This document shows, one piece after another, positions 40,660 to 50,320 of a DNA stretch of 64,000 nucleotides. The notes beneath the pieces are model-generated. The model saw only the letters and a program-made list of their open reading frames with translations, did no database searches and had not been told where the DNA came from. Position 1 is the first letter of the stretch. Each line of letters starts with the position of its first letter. Made by a program: the position numbers and the translations under genes. The DNA is from Candidatus Nitrosocosmicus sp. (GTDB lineage: Archaea; Thermoproteota; Nitrososphaeria; Nitrososphaerales; Nitrososphaeraceae): NCBI GenBank assembly GCA_025934495.1, contig JAICXY010000003.1, positions 1-64,000 on the forward strand, in the 5' to 3' direction.

Positions 40660-41700
40660 TTAATTTTCAAGTTCGGGTGATATTTGCTTTGCCCAGGTTT
40701 TCAATGAATGAAAATTAATTGCTCCTAACTTTTCAAGTGTAAGGATGCCTTTTTTTCGAATGTCTTGCCCATAGCCTTTGTCGCAAACTATTTGAGCCAA
40801 AACTATCCTTATGAGATCTTGTTTGTGCTCATCAGCATACATTTTTGAAATTAACTGAAAGTTATCCTTTTCTAGGTAATTACAAAGCAGATCTCTAGTA
40901 AAAATTTTGTTTTTGAAATTAATTTTATTGCCATATAACTTCATCATCATTTGGAACTCATCTTTTTCATATCCCTGCCATTCGGTATATTTTCCATTTC
41001 CATCAATCACTCCCCCAAATGGATCGATTTGAATTTGCGAGCTCATATCATCCTCTACTGGGATTGGAAAATTTATTCCCTTAAGTATAATATTAGGGAG
41101 AAGGTGCGTATGAGGGCCATCAATTTCATCTTTTGTGGTGGGTATTTTTTGTTTGACGACTATAGATGCAAATTTTGAATTAAACATACGAAACGGAGAA
41201 AATTCTATAATGGTTTTTAAAAATTTTGAATCATCAATTATATATTCTCCTTCATTTTGTTTCAGATATCTTTGTAAATTTTCATTGTTTACTATGATTT
41301 TTGCCTCAAAATCGTTATAACCAATTCCTAAATCCCATATTACTCCATGATCCTTATTATTATTCCATTCACCAATACAAGTTAATCTATTTCTCTTTGA
41401 TAGTTGAGCATCTTTCTTTGAGACGCATAGATAAATGTTCTGGGACCAAGGCGAACATCTAAAATTGGCATTTTCTGCTATTATTGTAGTAAGACTATCA
41501 TTAATTTCTAATTCTAAAATCGCTTTTTCTGTTTCGACAGTCAAAATATTGGTATCATAATTAAAATTTTGGTATATTGTATTAAGATCAGTATCAGTAA
41601 TAGAAAATTCTGCTACGGCACCATTTCTGACTATTGCCCAGCTTGATCTTTTGCTTAGAGATGCATTTTGTATTAACTGTTTAATACCACTATCAATCAT
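40660..41700 (-). CDS. DUF6925-like protein
   Basis: A 346-residue soluble protein. It opens with SSWAIVRNGAVAEFSI, then has SPWSQNIYLCV, WDLGIGYNDFEAKI, SPFRMFNSKFASIVVKQKIP and DGPHTHLLPNIILKG. I recognise this order from DUF6925, otherwise found mainly in alphaproteobacteria, of unknown function; the GPHTHLLP motif is the most conserved part. The last 110 residues continue beyond that domain. The first motif (NGAVAEFSI) resembles EGAVAELRI in the facing gene. Possible ancient transfer from bacteria. Confidence 0.65.
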   Translation of the reverse strand: MIDSGIKQLIQNASLSKRSSWAIVRNGAVAEFSITDTDLNTIYQNFNYDTNILTVETEKAILELEINDSLTTIIAENANFRCSPWSQNIYLCVSKKDAQLSKRNRLTCIGEWNNNKDHGVIWDLGIGYNDFEAKIIVNNENLQRYLKQNEGEYIIDDSKFLKTIIEFSPFRMFNSKFASIVVKQKIPTTKDEIDGPHTHLLPNIILKGINFPIPVEDDMSSQIQIDPFGGVIDGNGKYTEWQGYEKDEFQMMMKLYGNKINFKNKIFTRDLLCNYLEKDNFQLISKMYADEHKQDLIRIVLAQIVCDKGYGQDIRKKGILTLEKLGAINFHSLKTWAKQISPELEN

Positions 41701-42009
41701 GAATTAGGTTAACTTTGGACATCTAAAAATTATTCGATCTTCAGTTGATACTTTTATTAGTAATTGTTAACAGTTTTAAAGAATCTAATATATGTTGGAT
41801 GGTTTAACCAAGTATTTAAACATAATGAATGTTATACAAAGATATGAACACATTTGAAAAATATTTTCCAATATTTAAAAATCAGATTATCTATTGGTTC
41901 AAAATTTTTGAATAAACATGGTAAATCTTTTTTATTAGTAACGTATGAAAGGAGAATAATGCATTGTAATAGTCATATATAAAAACGTGCTCATTATCAT
42001 AATCCCCTG

Positions 42010-42986
42010 AATAATCCTCTAAAGTCCAAAGTAAAAAATAACAATACAGAATTCAAGTTTTTGGGTTCAATGTTATCTGGAATGTTTTCTCGTTCATCTT
42101 TTTCTTCCAAGATGCACAGATTATTTCGTGACGGCAAAGCTAAAAAAACAGAATTTATGGCATTCATTACAAATGATGCAGATAGGCTCTGTTAACTTTA
42201 GGAAAAACCTATAGATTGAATACAATCATATGTTGTATTTTTACTAGAAATAGAACATCTTCACAAATTATCAGTTATGGATTACATTTGTATTTTCTCG
42301 GATTATCCTTTAGAAACACGGCTAAAGCATTATCTTTTTTAAAAATAATAGAAATAAGTCATCTTGTATTAATCTGAAACTGATGGCTACAAAAGTACAA
42401 ACCATTGAAATATTTCAAGAAAAGGAAAATCAAAGAATATGTCATCGATAAAACTGTGATAAAATCCGGTCCTGAATTAATATGGCTTTGGATTGTAATT
42501 GAACCAAAGAATAAAGAAATTCTTTCGTTCCGCATACCGAAAGAACGAAATATGTTTGTAGTAGCCGAACGAATTCTATTTCACGTTATAAACATGTATG
42601 GAAAACATCAAGTTTAATCTGATGGCTGTACTTGATACCCACAATCTTGTAAGTTCCTGAACCTACATCATCACCTTCTCATACCTCTTTTGAAAAAAGC
42701 ATAATTGAAAGAACAATACAGTACAAAAAAGATAGACCCAAAGAATGTTTTGACGATTATTTTCCTTGTAAAAAGAACAAATGTAAATTACATAATATAA
42801 GACAATGGCTCAAGTTGTTTGTTTATCAACATAATAAGGAAATACTATCTTAAGTTAGCAGAGCCTTTTGATGCAATAACTAAAAATATAGAGCAAATTT
42901 GATTCATACAGGAACTTGAAATTCTAACTCGAATCATCAAGTATTTTTCTAAATTCTTTTATCCCTCTAACATGCCTTTTTTTTAA
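42010..42986 (+). pseudogene. Unidentified gene interrupted by an IS6-type element
   Basis: Before the element an open frame reads KFLGSMLSGMFSRSS, KMHRLFRDGKAKKTEFMAF and ITNDA (to 42181). After it, from 42869, the same frame resumes: DAITKNIEQI, an in-frame TGA, then FIQELEILTRIIKYFSKFF and a stop at 42984. The join lies exactly in the 8-bp target duplication, so both parts come from one gene. No proper start codon precedes the first part (the stop before it is near 41980), so its 5' end is also damaged. I do not recognise the family. Confidence 0.5.
42182..42868 (+). mobile_element. IS6-type element with 8-bp target duplication
   Basis: A 687-bp element. The ends ATAGGCTCTGTTAACTT and the inverse of its right end (AAAGGCTCTGCTAACTT) match at 15 of 17 positions. 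The flanks are TGATGCAG (42174-42181) and TGATGCAA (42869-42876), an 8-bp duplication with one change, which is what IS6 elements make. The transposase is broken: after an early stop comes KEYVIDKTVIKSGPELIWLW, GKHQV, and later ECFDDYFPCKKNK. This copy best defines the family's boundaries. Confidence 0.8.
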
Positions 42987-43203
42987 TTAATCATTTTTTG
43001 AAGTATGATGAATCTTGTAGAGGTGTAAGACTATTTGTTTTATTTTTTTATTGCTTGTACATTGATGATCTATATTTCATCTAAAAAAGATTGCTCCCTA
43101 TTATTGGAAGAAAAACTTTTCTTTAACTTTACGTTATTTTGAATTCTCAATTAATTTACCTGCATAATACAAATTTATATTTATCTGCTTTTGTAATGTA
43201 TCA
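42987..43203. other. Short spacer
   Basis: About 220 bases between the interrupted gene and the 3' end of the NiCoT gene; nothing recognised. Confidence 0.4.
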
Positions 43204-44085
43204 TTATTTATTTTGAAAATGATAATCGGGTTTATCCATATCATGTTTTAAATCATTCATAGTAGAATACTCCTTCTCTTCTGATATTGATAATTCATTT
43301 CCTCGCCTATTACGAGTAACAAATCCATATCCAAAACTGGACCCGATTATTACTAATGCCAAAACAGGTCCTGTCATCGGAGGTAAAATCTTTGCACCAG
43401 TTATTATTTCATAAGATGTAAGAGCTGCAACTGTCATAGCTGCCCCACTCAAAGCATATGACATATATCTAAAACCTTTTTTATCAAATATTTTATGAAA
43501 TGCCGATCTTAAAATAACACTATCTAGAGTATCAACAGGTATCATACCTAAAGCAAAAAATCCTGCTAAAATTAATGCCACCTGTACTCCAAGTGTTGCT
43601 GAAGCTACAGCTGATAATGTAAGAGCAGAAATCTGAGTAGCAGTATCAAATCCAAGACCAAATACCATGCCAGTAATCAGTGAAGACCAAAATGGTCCTA
43701 ATATACCTGTTTTAGTAGATACTTTACCTGCAAGAATAGCAGAGCCTGTTTTTCCCCATTTTTTCATCGAATAAAGGTTAATTGCACCTATTGTAGCTAA
43801 AGCAATAGTTCCAATAACTCCTCCCCAAAGAGAAAGCTCGTCAACTTTACTGCTAGTAGCACTACCTATTACATATATTATTAAAAGCATTTCAGCTAGC
43901 ACAGATATCATATGTCCTAAACTAAATCCTGTGCCAACCCATCGAGATCTTTTTTTAGCATTGTGAAGTCTAACAAGGTTATCAATTGCAGTAATATGAT
44001 CAACATCAAGTGCATGACGCATTCCAAGCATTAACATTGAAGGAATAGATAATACTAGAAATGACTTTATATCTACTACTACCAA
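43204..44085 (-). CDS. NiCoT-family nickel/cobalt permease
   Basis: A membrane permease of about 293 residues and eight helices that imports Ni2+ or Co2+. The family signature RHALDVDHITAIDN lies in the second helix region, followed by GTGFSLGHMISVL and the other conserved segment LGFDTATQI. The open frame begins at TTG 44100, but GGAGGT (44098-44093) stands 7 bases before another TTG at 44085, so I place the start there. Nickel would supply urease or hydrogenase-type enzymes, and cobalt would supply B12, which these archaea make; sequence alone does not decide the metal. The last 35 residues form a polar cytosolic tail. Confidence 0.88.
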   Translation of the reverse strand: MVVVDIKSFLVLSIPSMLMLGMRHALDVDHITAIDNLVRLHNAKKRSRWVGTGFSLGHMISVLAEMLLIIYVIGSATSSKVDELSLWGGVIGTIALATIGAINLYSMKKWGKTGSAILAGKVSTKTGILGPFWSSLITGMVFGLGFDTATQISALTLSAVASATLGVQVALILAGFFALGMIPVDTLDSVILRSAFHKIFDKKGFRYMSYALSGAAMTVAALTSYEIITGAKILPPMTGPVLALVIIGSSFGYGFVTRNRRGNELSISEEKEYSTMNDLKHDMDKPDYHFQNK

Positions 44086-44092
44086 TTTATTT

Positions 44093-44098
44093 ACCTCC
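44093..44098 (-). promoter_or_regulatory. Shine-Dalgarno sequence of the NiCoT gene
   Basis: GGAGGT on the minus strand, 7 bases before TTG 44085. A strong ribosome site is unusual in this window and argues against the upstream TTG at 44100, whose own codons contain it. Confidence 0.6.
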
Positions 44099-44100
44099 AA

Positions 44101-45249
44101 ATGTTAATATCATAATAATACTTTTTTATAAAAAAGTAATACTTAAGGATTGTTAAACATGATGTATATTACGTAAAGACCCCACATATGAAACAATTTA
44201 CAAATGTAATTTACCAATATGAAACATTTTTGAAATCACTAACAATTTTTTTTTAGTTTTCATATTATCTTTATCATGCTATGAAATGTCCATGAAGAGA
44301 TAAAACATAATAGCATAATAGACAATATCATAATAAACATGTTCCACATTGTAGCAAATACGCCAAGATCATAATAAACAATACCAACATTCATTTGATC
44401 ACAACAAAAAACAGAAAAAATAGGCAAAAGAATACCCCTTGTATCTATGCCAAAAAAATAGTAAAAATATTTATAAACATTTTTTAGTATGTAAAAAAGT
44501 AATGCTCTTATTATCTACTTGTTTCTTTTAAAGAATATAGTCACTAAAAAAATAATAACCATTAATAAATTAGAAGGGACTAGGTCAAGTAAATATGATA
44601 CACGATTATAAAAGCTTATTTCAAATAAAAAGCAGTACTTTCTCAAGGAGCCATCCAACATATAGATATAACAAGATTTGATCCTCGTCCTTTTATTGTA
44701 AGTAATAGGTCTATGATCCTTCAAGATAGAAACCTTTCTAGAGCGTGTATTATTTATCATAAAATGATTGAAGATGAATTGGATCTACAGAATCATATAT
44801 ACTAGGCCGGGTTTTTTGAATCTCGGTTTTATTCATTACCTTGGAAGTCCATTTGTAGATGAAAAATTGTAAGAACAAATTCATATCGATAAAATTTATG
44901 ATACTTTCATTATTGAAGATCAACTCCCCATTTGTGACGAACGATATATGAGATAGTTAATTCTTTGCAACCAAGCCATATTCTTCACATGAATTTGTAA
45001 TGGAGAAGGGCAAATATCTGCTTCATAAAGAAGTGTATTTGAACAAATGGTTTATGGCGAGGCAACCATAACATTTCCATTGTTTGCAGGATTTGCACGT
45101 CGCAATAAGAAATGGATAAATAGAAAGGAAAAACAGTTAAGAGCATATCCTAAAATTATCTTTCTATAAATGATCATACAACAGGATAACTGTACCAATC
45201 AAAGATAGTTTTTTGACTTTTTCTCATATCGGGTGAACAGTTTCCTAAA
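44101..45249. other. Spacer
   Basis: About 1.1 kb without a supported gene. An 81-codon minus-strand frame at 44515-44760 has no family resemblance and is left uncalled. From 44770 to 45200 scattered plus-strand pieces look like decayed coding sequence, but I could not identify it. Confidence 0.4.
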
Positions 45250-46090
45250 TCAGTCATGCCACGAGTTGTTTCGCTCTATAACCCATCTTTTTGCAGAATG
45301 TTTTTTTCGATTTGAGCAATGCTGTACTGTAATCTTGATCTCCACTTGATCTCCTCTTACTCTTCTTTTTCCCTTTGAAGGAATATGCAGTACATATTCT
45401 CGTTTGATTAATTCTTGCTCTTCAGATTCGGAATTGTATATCTTATCTAAACATAGATGTTGAATCTTTCTTTTTCTTTCTATCTTTTTAGTTTTATGTG
45501 ATGGGAGTGGTCTTCTGATAACTGCATTATCAACCACATCTGTTACTAGTTTGATGTCATGCGTGCTTGCTGAAGAAGAAATAACTGAAGATATAGGGAT
45601 TCCTTTTTTATCTGTTAAAATATGTCTTTTTGTTTAGCCTAGTTTGCTTCTTCTATCAGTGGTGGGATTATATCCAGTCATCGCCCCACCCTAAAGGTGA
45701 CTTTATAGATATGCTATCGATGGATTGCCATGCCCAGTTGATACCAATACAGTCATCATATATTTTCAGTAATCTGATCTATCCCTTTTTGAATACATCT
45801 GATCTATTCTATTCTATTCCTGAAAACCTACGGTGACAGGTATATAGAACCCGATCCGTATTCTTTGGGTAGCATCTTCCATTTACATCCTGTTCTTAGT
45901 ACATAGAGAATTACATCGATCACTTTTCTGTATGGGATAATTGGTCGTCTACCAACTGTCCTAAGAGGTTTCTCCTTTGGGAAAGTACTCTTAATCTCAT
46001 TCCATAATTCATCAGGAATCTTGAGTACGGTAGATTGTTTATTGTTCTCCTTTGATCTCTCCTTCTTCTGTATGAAGGTCACAGTTTATC
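45250..46090 (-). mobile_element. Decayed IS5-type element (family C)
   Basis: The 84-codon piece at 45828-46082 reads IPDELWNEIKSTFPKEKPL, then RKVIDVILYVLRTGCKWKML and PKEYGSGS, the classic DUF4096 N-terminus of IS5-family transposases. The 95-codon piece at 45250-45537 holds the C-terminal half, with the DDE-like RPLPSHK, CLDKIYNSESEE and a final KRWVIERNNSW ('RWxVERxxxW' is the typical catalytic Glu motif). The middle is out of frame. It is a different IS5 subgroup from families A and B. Confidence 0.75.
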
Positions 46091-46204
46091 AAAAGAGGAA
46101 AAGAGCTATAATCCTATCGAATTTTGGAATAGGTTCTTAGTTATAGTGATTAATTGAAGAAAATTTTTATGTTCTATTACGCTTGATCTAGAATTTATTA
46201 AAAA

Positions 46205-46288
46205 TGACGATTTTTTTGACGGTTTGACGGAAAGAATGACGATAATGACAATAAAATGACGGAGGTACAGAAATTGACCGATTGACTT
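46205..46288 (+). repeat. Array of eight direct TGAC repeats
   Basis: TGAC occurs at 46205, 46217, 46225, 46237, 46246, 46257, 46275 and 46283, all in the same orientation, most often as TGACGG or TGACGA. Spacings are 12, 8, 12, 9, 11, 18 and 8 bases. The array ends 47 bases before the start codon of the HTH/coiled-coil gene and just upstream of a TATA-like sequence, so it is placed as an operator or iteron-like binding array. I found no other such cluster in the window. Confidence 0.65.
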
Positions 46289-46297
46289 ATTTTTTTA

Positions 46298-46306
46298 TTT
46301 ATAAAG
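46298..46306 (+). promoter_or_regulatory. Probable TATA box of the HTH/coiled-coil gene
   Basis: TTTATAAAG stands 30-38 bases before the TTG at 46336, the expected distance for an archaeal promoter with a short or absent leader. The TGAC array lies directly upstream of it. Confidence 0.45.
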
Positions 46307-46335
46307 ATTTTTGATATATATAGTAATATAAAAAG

Positions 46336-48255
46336 TTGGTAGTTTCTAATCCTTCCATTACATCTCTAGTAATACAGGGGTATCTTAATGGTAAATCCAG
46401 AGACCAAATAGCTAAAGAATTAGGGATATCTACAGGTACAGTCTCAAAGATAATTAAAGAGTGGAAATTAAGATTAGGGATACCCATTGCTGAAGAACTA
46501 CGAGACTTTGCTATTTTGGTTAAAAAATCAGATATCCCCATAGAACAATGTGCAGAAGGCTATAGAATGAAAAATATAATGAAAAACCTTGGAATTTTCG
46601 ATGATATTGACGATGAGAATGTCGTTGACTCCATTGGCAATGGCATTGGCAATAGCGATGACAATAGGAGAATAAGATACAATGAATTTTCATTTTTTGT
46701 AAAGGAGATCTATATGAATTGTAAAAGACTCGGAATTAAACCGATTATTATATCTTCTTGGATTCATGATTTATTTTCATGGTATTCTCCATATGTTAAT
46801 TTAGGATCTTCAGTAAATGGAAAGAGGATTGATGGTGAAGAAAAAAGAAATGATAAAAAACCTGCTGTGTCATCTCCTCCTCTGAAGACACCATACCTTT
46901 CTCAAGAAGCCAAACCAATGCCCGTTTCAAACTCCGATGAATTCATCATTAATCAAAGTTCCAATGCATTTACAAACAATATTACAGCTGACTTGAATCC
47001 CAAACAAAATACCGGTTCTTTAAATAATATAGAGTCTCCATTTGTTTCTCAGATTTCTAACTATATCGCCAAAAAGAAAAAAGAGTGTAGAGAATTAGAA
47101 AATTATAAATGGAAATTAGAGAAGGATATCAAAATAAAAGAATCAAAAAAAAATCAAAAAGAATTTGAACTTGAGCTATTAAAACAAGATAAAAAATATG
47201 TTATGACATTTATTGATTGGTTTTATGATTTAAAAAGAGAGCTATGGGAAAGATTCACTATTAAAATAGAGGATTTTGGAACGTTTACTTCGGTTATAAA
47301 CGATTTTAAAAAAAATGGCTTTGATATAGCGAAAATAATGGAAAAATACATAAGTGCAATCTCGCTAGATGATAAAATAAAAAAAGAAAGTGATGAACTT
47401 CAGATTCTCCATAGCCAAAAAATAGAGTCAAACAAAACTTTGGCACTGTGGCAAGACCAAGTAAATCAACATCAGCATACTATGGACATCTATTACCAGC
47501 TTGAAGATATGAATTTGGGACTCAAAGAGTTAAAACAACTAGTATACCTCATTTTAGAAGTATCAAAAGCTAACAATATTTCACCAGATAGAGCAGTTTT
47601 AAAATTCCTTGATGATATTGAAAAAGATTATGATAATAAACTTGGATTTGAGACCAAATTAAAAGAAAAACAAGATGAGCTTGCCTTTTTGAACAATAAA
47701 GTGATCAATTGCCGTACCATATTACAATCACAATCATCTATAGGAGCGGCCTTCTCCAATCTATTGCAAAAAGGAATAACTGAATCAGATATTATAACTA
47801 TCAATCAACTGGTTGAAGTTTGTACAAAAAGTAATAATATTGATTTTAGTAATTCTAAAATTGGTATTCAAAATGAAGACTTTATTACCAAATATAAGAA
47901 TACTAATGATAGCAAAGTTAAATCAGAATACTGGAAGATGTGGATAAATGACCTAAAAAGATATGGTGATATCAAGGTAACAGTACAAGAGTATCAAGTC
48001 AATGCAGAAAAGTTGCAAAAACAAGTTTATAATCTTGATAAACAAAAACAAGAGAGTACCAACTATATACAAACCGCAATCTCTTTTATAAATTCATTAA
48101 ATAATGAAATTTCTTATTACAAAGGATTCATAGATCAAATTAAAGATCAGAAAAATAAAATTAATTTAGCTTCCAGGGTTTCATTGTTGCCTATTTTCAT
48201 TCTAGTAAATAAAAATTCAGAAAAAGATGAAGAAAAAGATGAAGAAAACAATTGA
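46336..48255 (+). CDS. HTH and long coiled-coil protein
   Basis: A 639-residue protein. Residues 15-45 form a helix-turn-helix (SRDQIAKELGISTGTVSKII). Residues 45-160 hold a conserved helical part (RDFAILVKKSDIPIEQCAEG, then FFVKEIYMNCKRLGIKPIII and SSWIHDLFSW). A polar, Ser/Pro-rich linker covers 160-240. From about 245 to 615 the sequence is almost all coiled coil. The end has a short hydrophobic patch (SLLPIFILV) and a KDEEKDEEN tail. I recall similar multicopy proteins of unknown function from Nitrososphaera-type genomes. Start is TTG 46336. The eight TGAC repeats upstream suggest DNA binding with self-regulation, or a structural or segregation role. Confidence 0.75.
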   Translation: MVVSNPSITSLVIQGYLNGKSRDQIAKELGISTGTVSKIIKEWKLRLGIPIAEELRDFAILVKKSDIPIEQCAEGYRMKNIMKNLGIFDDIDDENVVDSIGNGIGNSDDNRRIRYNEFSFFVKEIYMNCKRLGIKPIIISSWIHDLFSWYSPYVNLGSSVNGKRIDGEEKRNDKKPAVSSPPLKTPYLSQEAKPMPVSNSDEFIINQSSNAFTNNITADLNPKQNTGSLNNIESPFVSQISNYIAKKKKECRELENYKWKLEKDIKIKESKKNQKEFELELLKQDKKYVMTFIDWFYDLKRELWERFTIKIEDFGTFTSVINDFKKNGFDIAKIMEKYISAISLDDKIKKESDELQILHSQKIESNKTLALWQDQVNQHQHTMDIYYQLEDMNLGLKELKQLVYLILEVSKANNISPDRAVLKFLDDIEKDYDNKLGFETKLKEKQDELAFLNNKVINCRTILQSQSSIGAAFSNLLQKGITESDIITINQLVEVCTKSNNIDFSNSKIGIQNEDFITKYKNTNDSKVKSEYWKMWINDLKRYGDIKVTVQEYQVNAEKLQKQVYNLDKQKQESTNYIQTAISFINSLNNEISYYKGFIDQIKDQKNKINLASRVSLLPIFILVNKNSEKDEEKDEENN

Positions 48256-48420
48256 TAATATTTGAAATAAAATTTAAACTATACTATTTATTTCAAAAAA
48301 CAAAAAGAAAAGGAAACCTCGAATTATCCAAAGAAGAAGAAGAAGAAGAAGAAAAGAGTATAACAAAATTCATTTAAAAAAGAGAATAGTGATAGAGAGC
48401 ATACTATATTTATCAATTGA
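48256..48420. other. Spacer with a GAA run
   Basis: A GAAGAAGAA-type run lies near 48332-48353; nothing else is seen. Confidence 0.4.
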
Positions 48421-48560
48421 AAAATAAAGGATAATGAGTAATGTATTTAGAAACAAAGTGATGAATTACAATAAGTATTAGATATAGTCGCAGGGCTAGT
48501 AAACTATAGGATGATGAAACAACATCGTTATAAGAAAGGAGGAACATCAATAGCGAACCG
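48421..48560 (+). mobile_element. 3' relic of an IS5-type transposase (family A)
   Basis: The text around 48438-48510 (NVFRNKVMNYNKY and then an open GLVNYRM-like stretch broken by stops) is the same tail as that at 1-120. Only this end is left. Confidence 0.5.
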
Positions 48561-49411
48561 AATGAAATATTTTTACTTATATAAAAGATCTATTATTTAA
48601 AATGTAAATATTTGTAATTTGTTAAAAATTACTGGAATAATATGCTCTGTCGAATATGTCAACATTTAAAAGGACAACATGGCAACAAACCACCCTTTTA
48701 TTAATGTAAGATAGTTCTCAAAGTAAAATTGTAAAATTTCAAAAGTATGAGATCATATTAGAGAACCCTGAAAGGCATAAAACAAAACTATTAGATTTAT
48801 TAAAGGAGAAAAAGAAGCAAGCAATTAAATAAAATAATTAAAAATGTAGTTATTTAAATAATGGCAATAAAGTCCCAAAATCTACACAATGATAAAAAAT
48901 GCAAAAATATTCATTATTATAACAAAAAATCACATTTTTAATTCATTTGAGATATAATTAGCTATGCGATAAAATTATTATCTTTTGTATCCGAATTTAT
49001 CAAAAGAGATTTCAAGGAATGCTATAAAAGTAATAAGATTTTGAAAATACAATACACGAAATTTATACAGACAAAAATCTTTTCTGTCAATAGATATATC
49101 TCTAGGAAGGTATTTCATCATAGACTTGAAAAAATCTACATGTCTAATCATGTTGTTTCTTCAATTACCCAAAGGATGGTGAACCAACATCTCACTTTGA
49201 GTAAAGTAATTGCTAAAGAAAATTTTCTAACTTTATTAGGTGTACATCACATAAAATAGCATCTGTAAAGGTAAATTTTAGATTATATAATGTTGATAGA
49301 TAGAAAAGCATTAAATTTGTTAATGGATTTCTAAAACAGAAGTTTGTAATGTATAAACCGTAATAATAAATAAAAAAAATTTTATTAAATAAAAAATTAG
49401 AAATTAATTAA
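48561..49411. other. Spacer with a possible zinc-knuckle relic
   Basis: About 850 bases without a supported gene. At 48642 a short frame reads MLCRICQHLKGQHGNKPPFY and stops; shortly after, a different frame reads KYEIILENPERHKTKLLDLL and KEKKKQAIK to a stop near 48832. Together they look like a decayed small protein with a CxxC motif. A 72-codon TTG frame at 49041-49259 has no resemblance to anything and is not called. Confidence 0.3.
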
Positions 49412-49798
49412 TTATTTTTTTGTGTTATTTCCACCACTAAACAGGTTTTTTAATCCTTGCATCATGTTATTTGCAGTATTAGAAATGGTTTTGCCTGTTT
49501 GATTTAATGCGGCTCCTGCACCTTGAGTTGCATTTTTAGCTGCGGCTCCTGCACCTTGAGTTGCATTTTTAGCTGCACCAGATGTTTTATTCATTGCGGC
49601 TCCTGCACCTTGAGTTGCATTTTTAGCTGCACCAGATGTTTTATTCATTGCGGCTCCTGCACTTGCCTTTGTCTGATTGGCTGCATTACTGGCATTTTGT
49701 GAAAATACATTTGTTGCTACAAGGGTACTTGCTGTTAAAAGTGCAAAGGCTCCTATTGCAACTACTGCTATTGTTAATACTATTTTGCTATCCATCAC
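49412..49798 (-). CDS. Exported repeat protein (KNATQGAGAA repeats)
   Basis: A 128-residue protein. Residues 6-33 form a signal or anchor helix. The rest is built of short repeats of KNATQGAGAA and MNKTSGAA, rich in Ala, Gly, Asn and Thr, with an Asn-x-Thr sequon in nearly every unit (N-glycosylation sites in an exported archaeal protein). The pattern resembles LEA-like or apolipoprotein-like amphipathic 11-mers. Similar short exported repeat proteins are frequent in these archaea. Unequal copies of the unit in the DNA (49513-49650) show that repeat number can change. Confidence 0.7.
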   Translation of the reverse strand: MMDSKIVLTIAVVAIGAFALLTASTLVATNVFSQNASNAANQTKASAGAAMNKTSGAAKNATQGAGAAMNKTSGAAKNATQGAGAAAKNATQGAGAALNQTGKTISNTANNMMQGLKNLFSGGNNTKK

Positions 49799-50105
49799 TT
49801 AAAGAGTTTATAACTATACTTTAAATTTTATGTTTATAGATCCGATAAATCAATTAACAAATAACAAAACCTATTACAAATGAGTATTCATTTAATTTAA
49901 ATAAGAAAATTAATATTCAGTCAAGATCCAAATAAGTTTCTACTTCATTAGCTTTAATAAAAGACTATTGCCAAGGAAAAATGGCGATAAAGAATTTATA
50001 GACTGCAAAAAATCAATTATGATTTCTCTTTTTAATGACTTTGTATTTTTGGAACCACAGATAACAAAATGGAGACAATATCTATAAAAATAGGAAAAGA
50101 AGACA
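49799..50105. other. Spacer
   Basis: About 310 bases; probable promoter of the exported repeat protein gene, otherwise nothing recognised. Confidence 0.4.
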
Positions 50106-50312
50106 ATGAGAAAATATTTGAATCATTTCTACCGCTTGCAAAAAGAATCTATCACAAAAAGAGGATAATCAGGAGAATGGTTGGATTACTATACAAGGTT
50201 CCATTTTATAGAATACTATAGAAAAAGGATTAAACAGGCAATTGATCCAGAAAAACTTATTGAAAAATATTTGTATTTGAATCTGAGGAAAAAGAATATG
50301 ATAATAAAATGA
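50106..50312 (+). pseudogene. Unidentified coding relic
   Basis: From ATG 50106 the frame reads MRKYLNHFYRLQKESITKRG, one TAA, and then SGEWLDYYTRFHFIEYYRKR, IKQAIDPEKLIEKYLYLNLR and a stop at 50310. A single stop in 69 codons of this AT-rich DNA, and normal-looking composition, suggest a recently broken or truncated gene. The family is unknown. It ends 8 bases before an IS5 element, which may have cut it. Confidence 0.35.
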
Positions 50313-50320
50313 ATAGATCT

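Noticed and set aside
44515-44760. 81-codon minus-strand frame
   Set aside because: No family pattern; flanked by decayed sequence; could be chance.
49041-49259. 72-codon TTG frame
   Set aside because: No family resemblance and a weak start; composition close to spacer.
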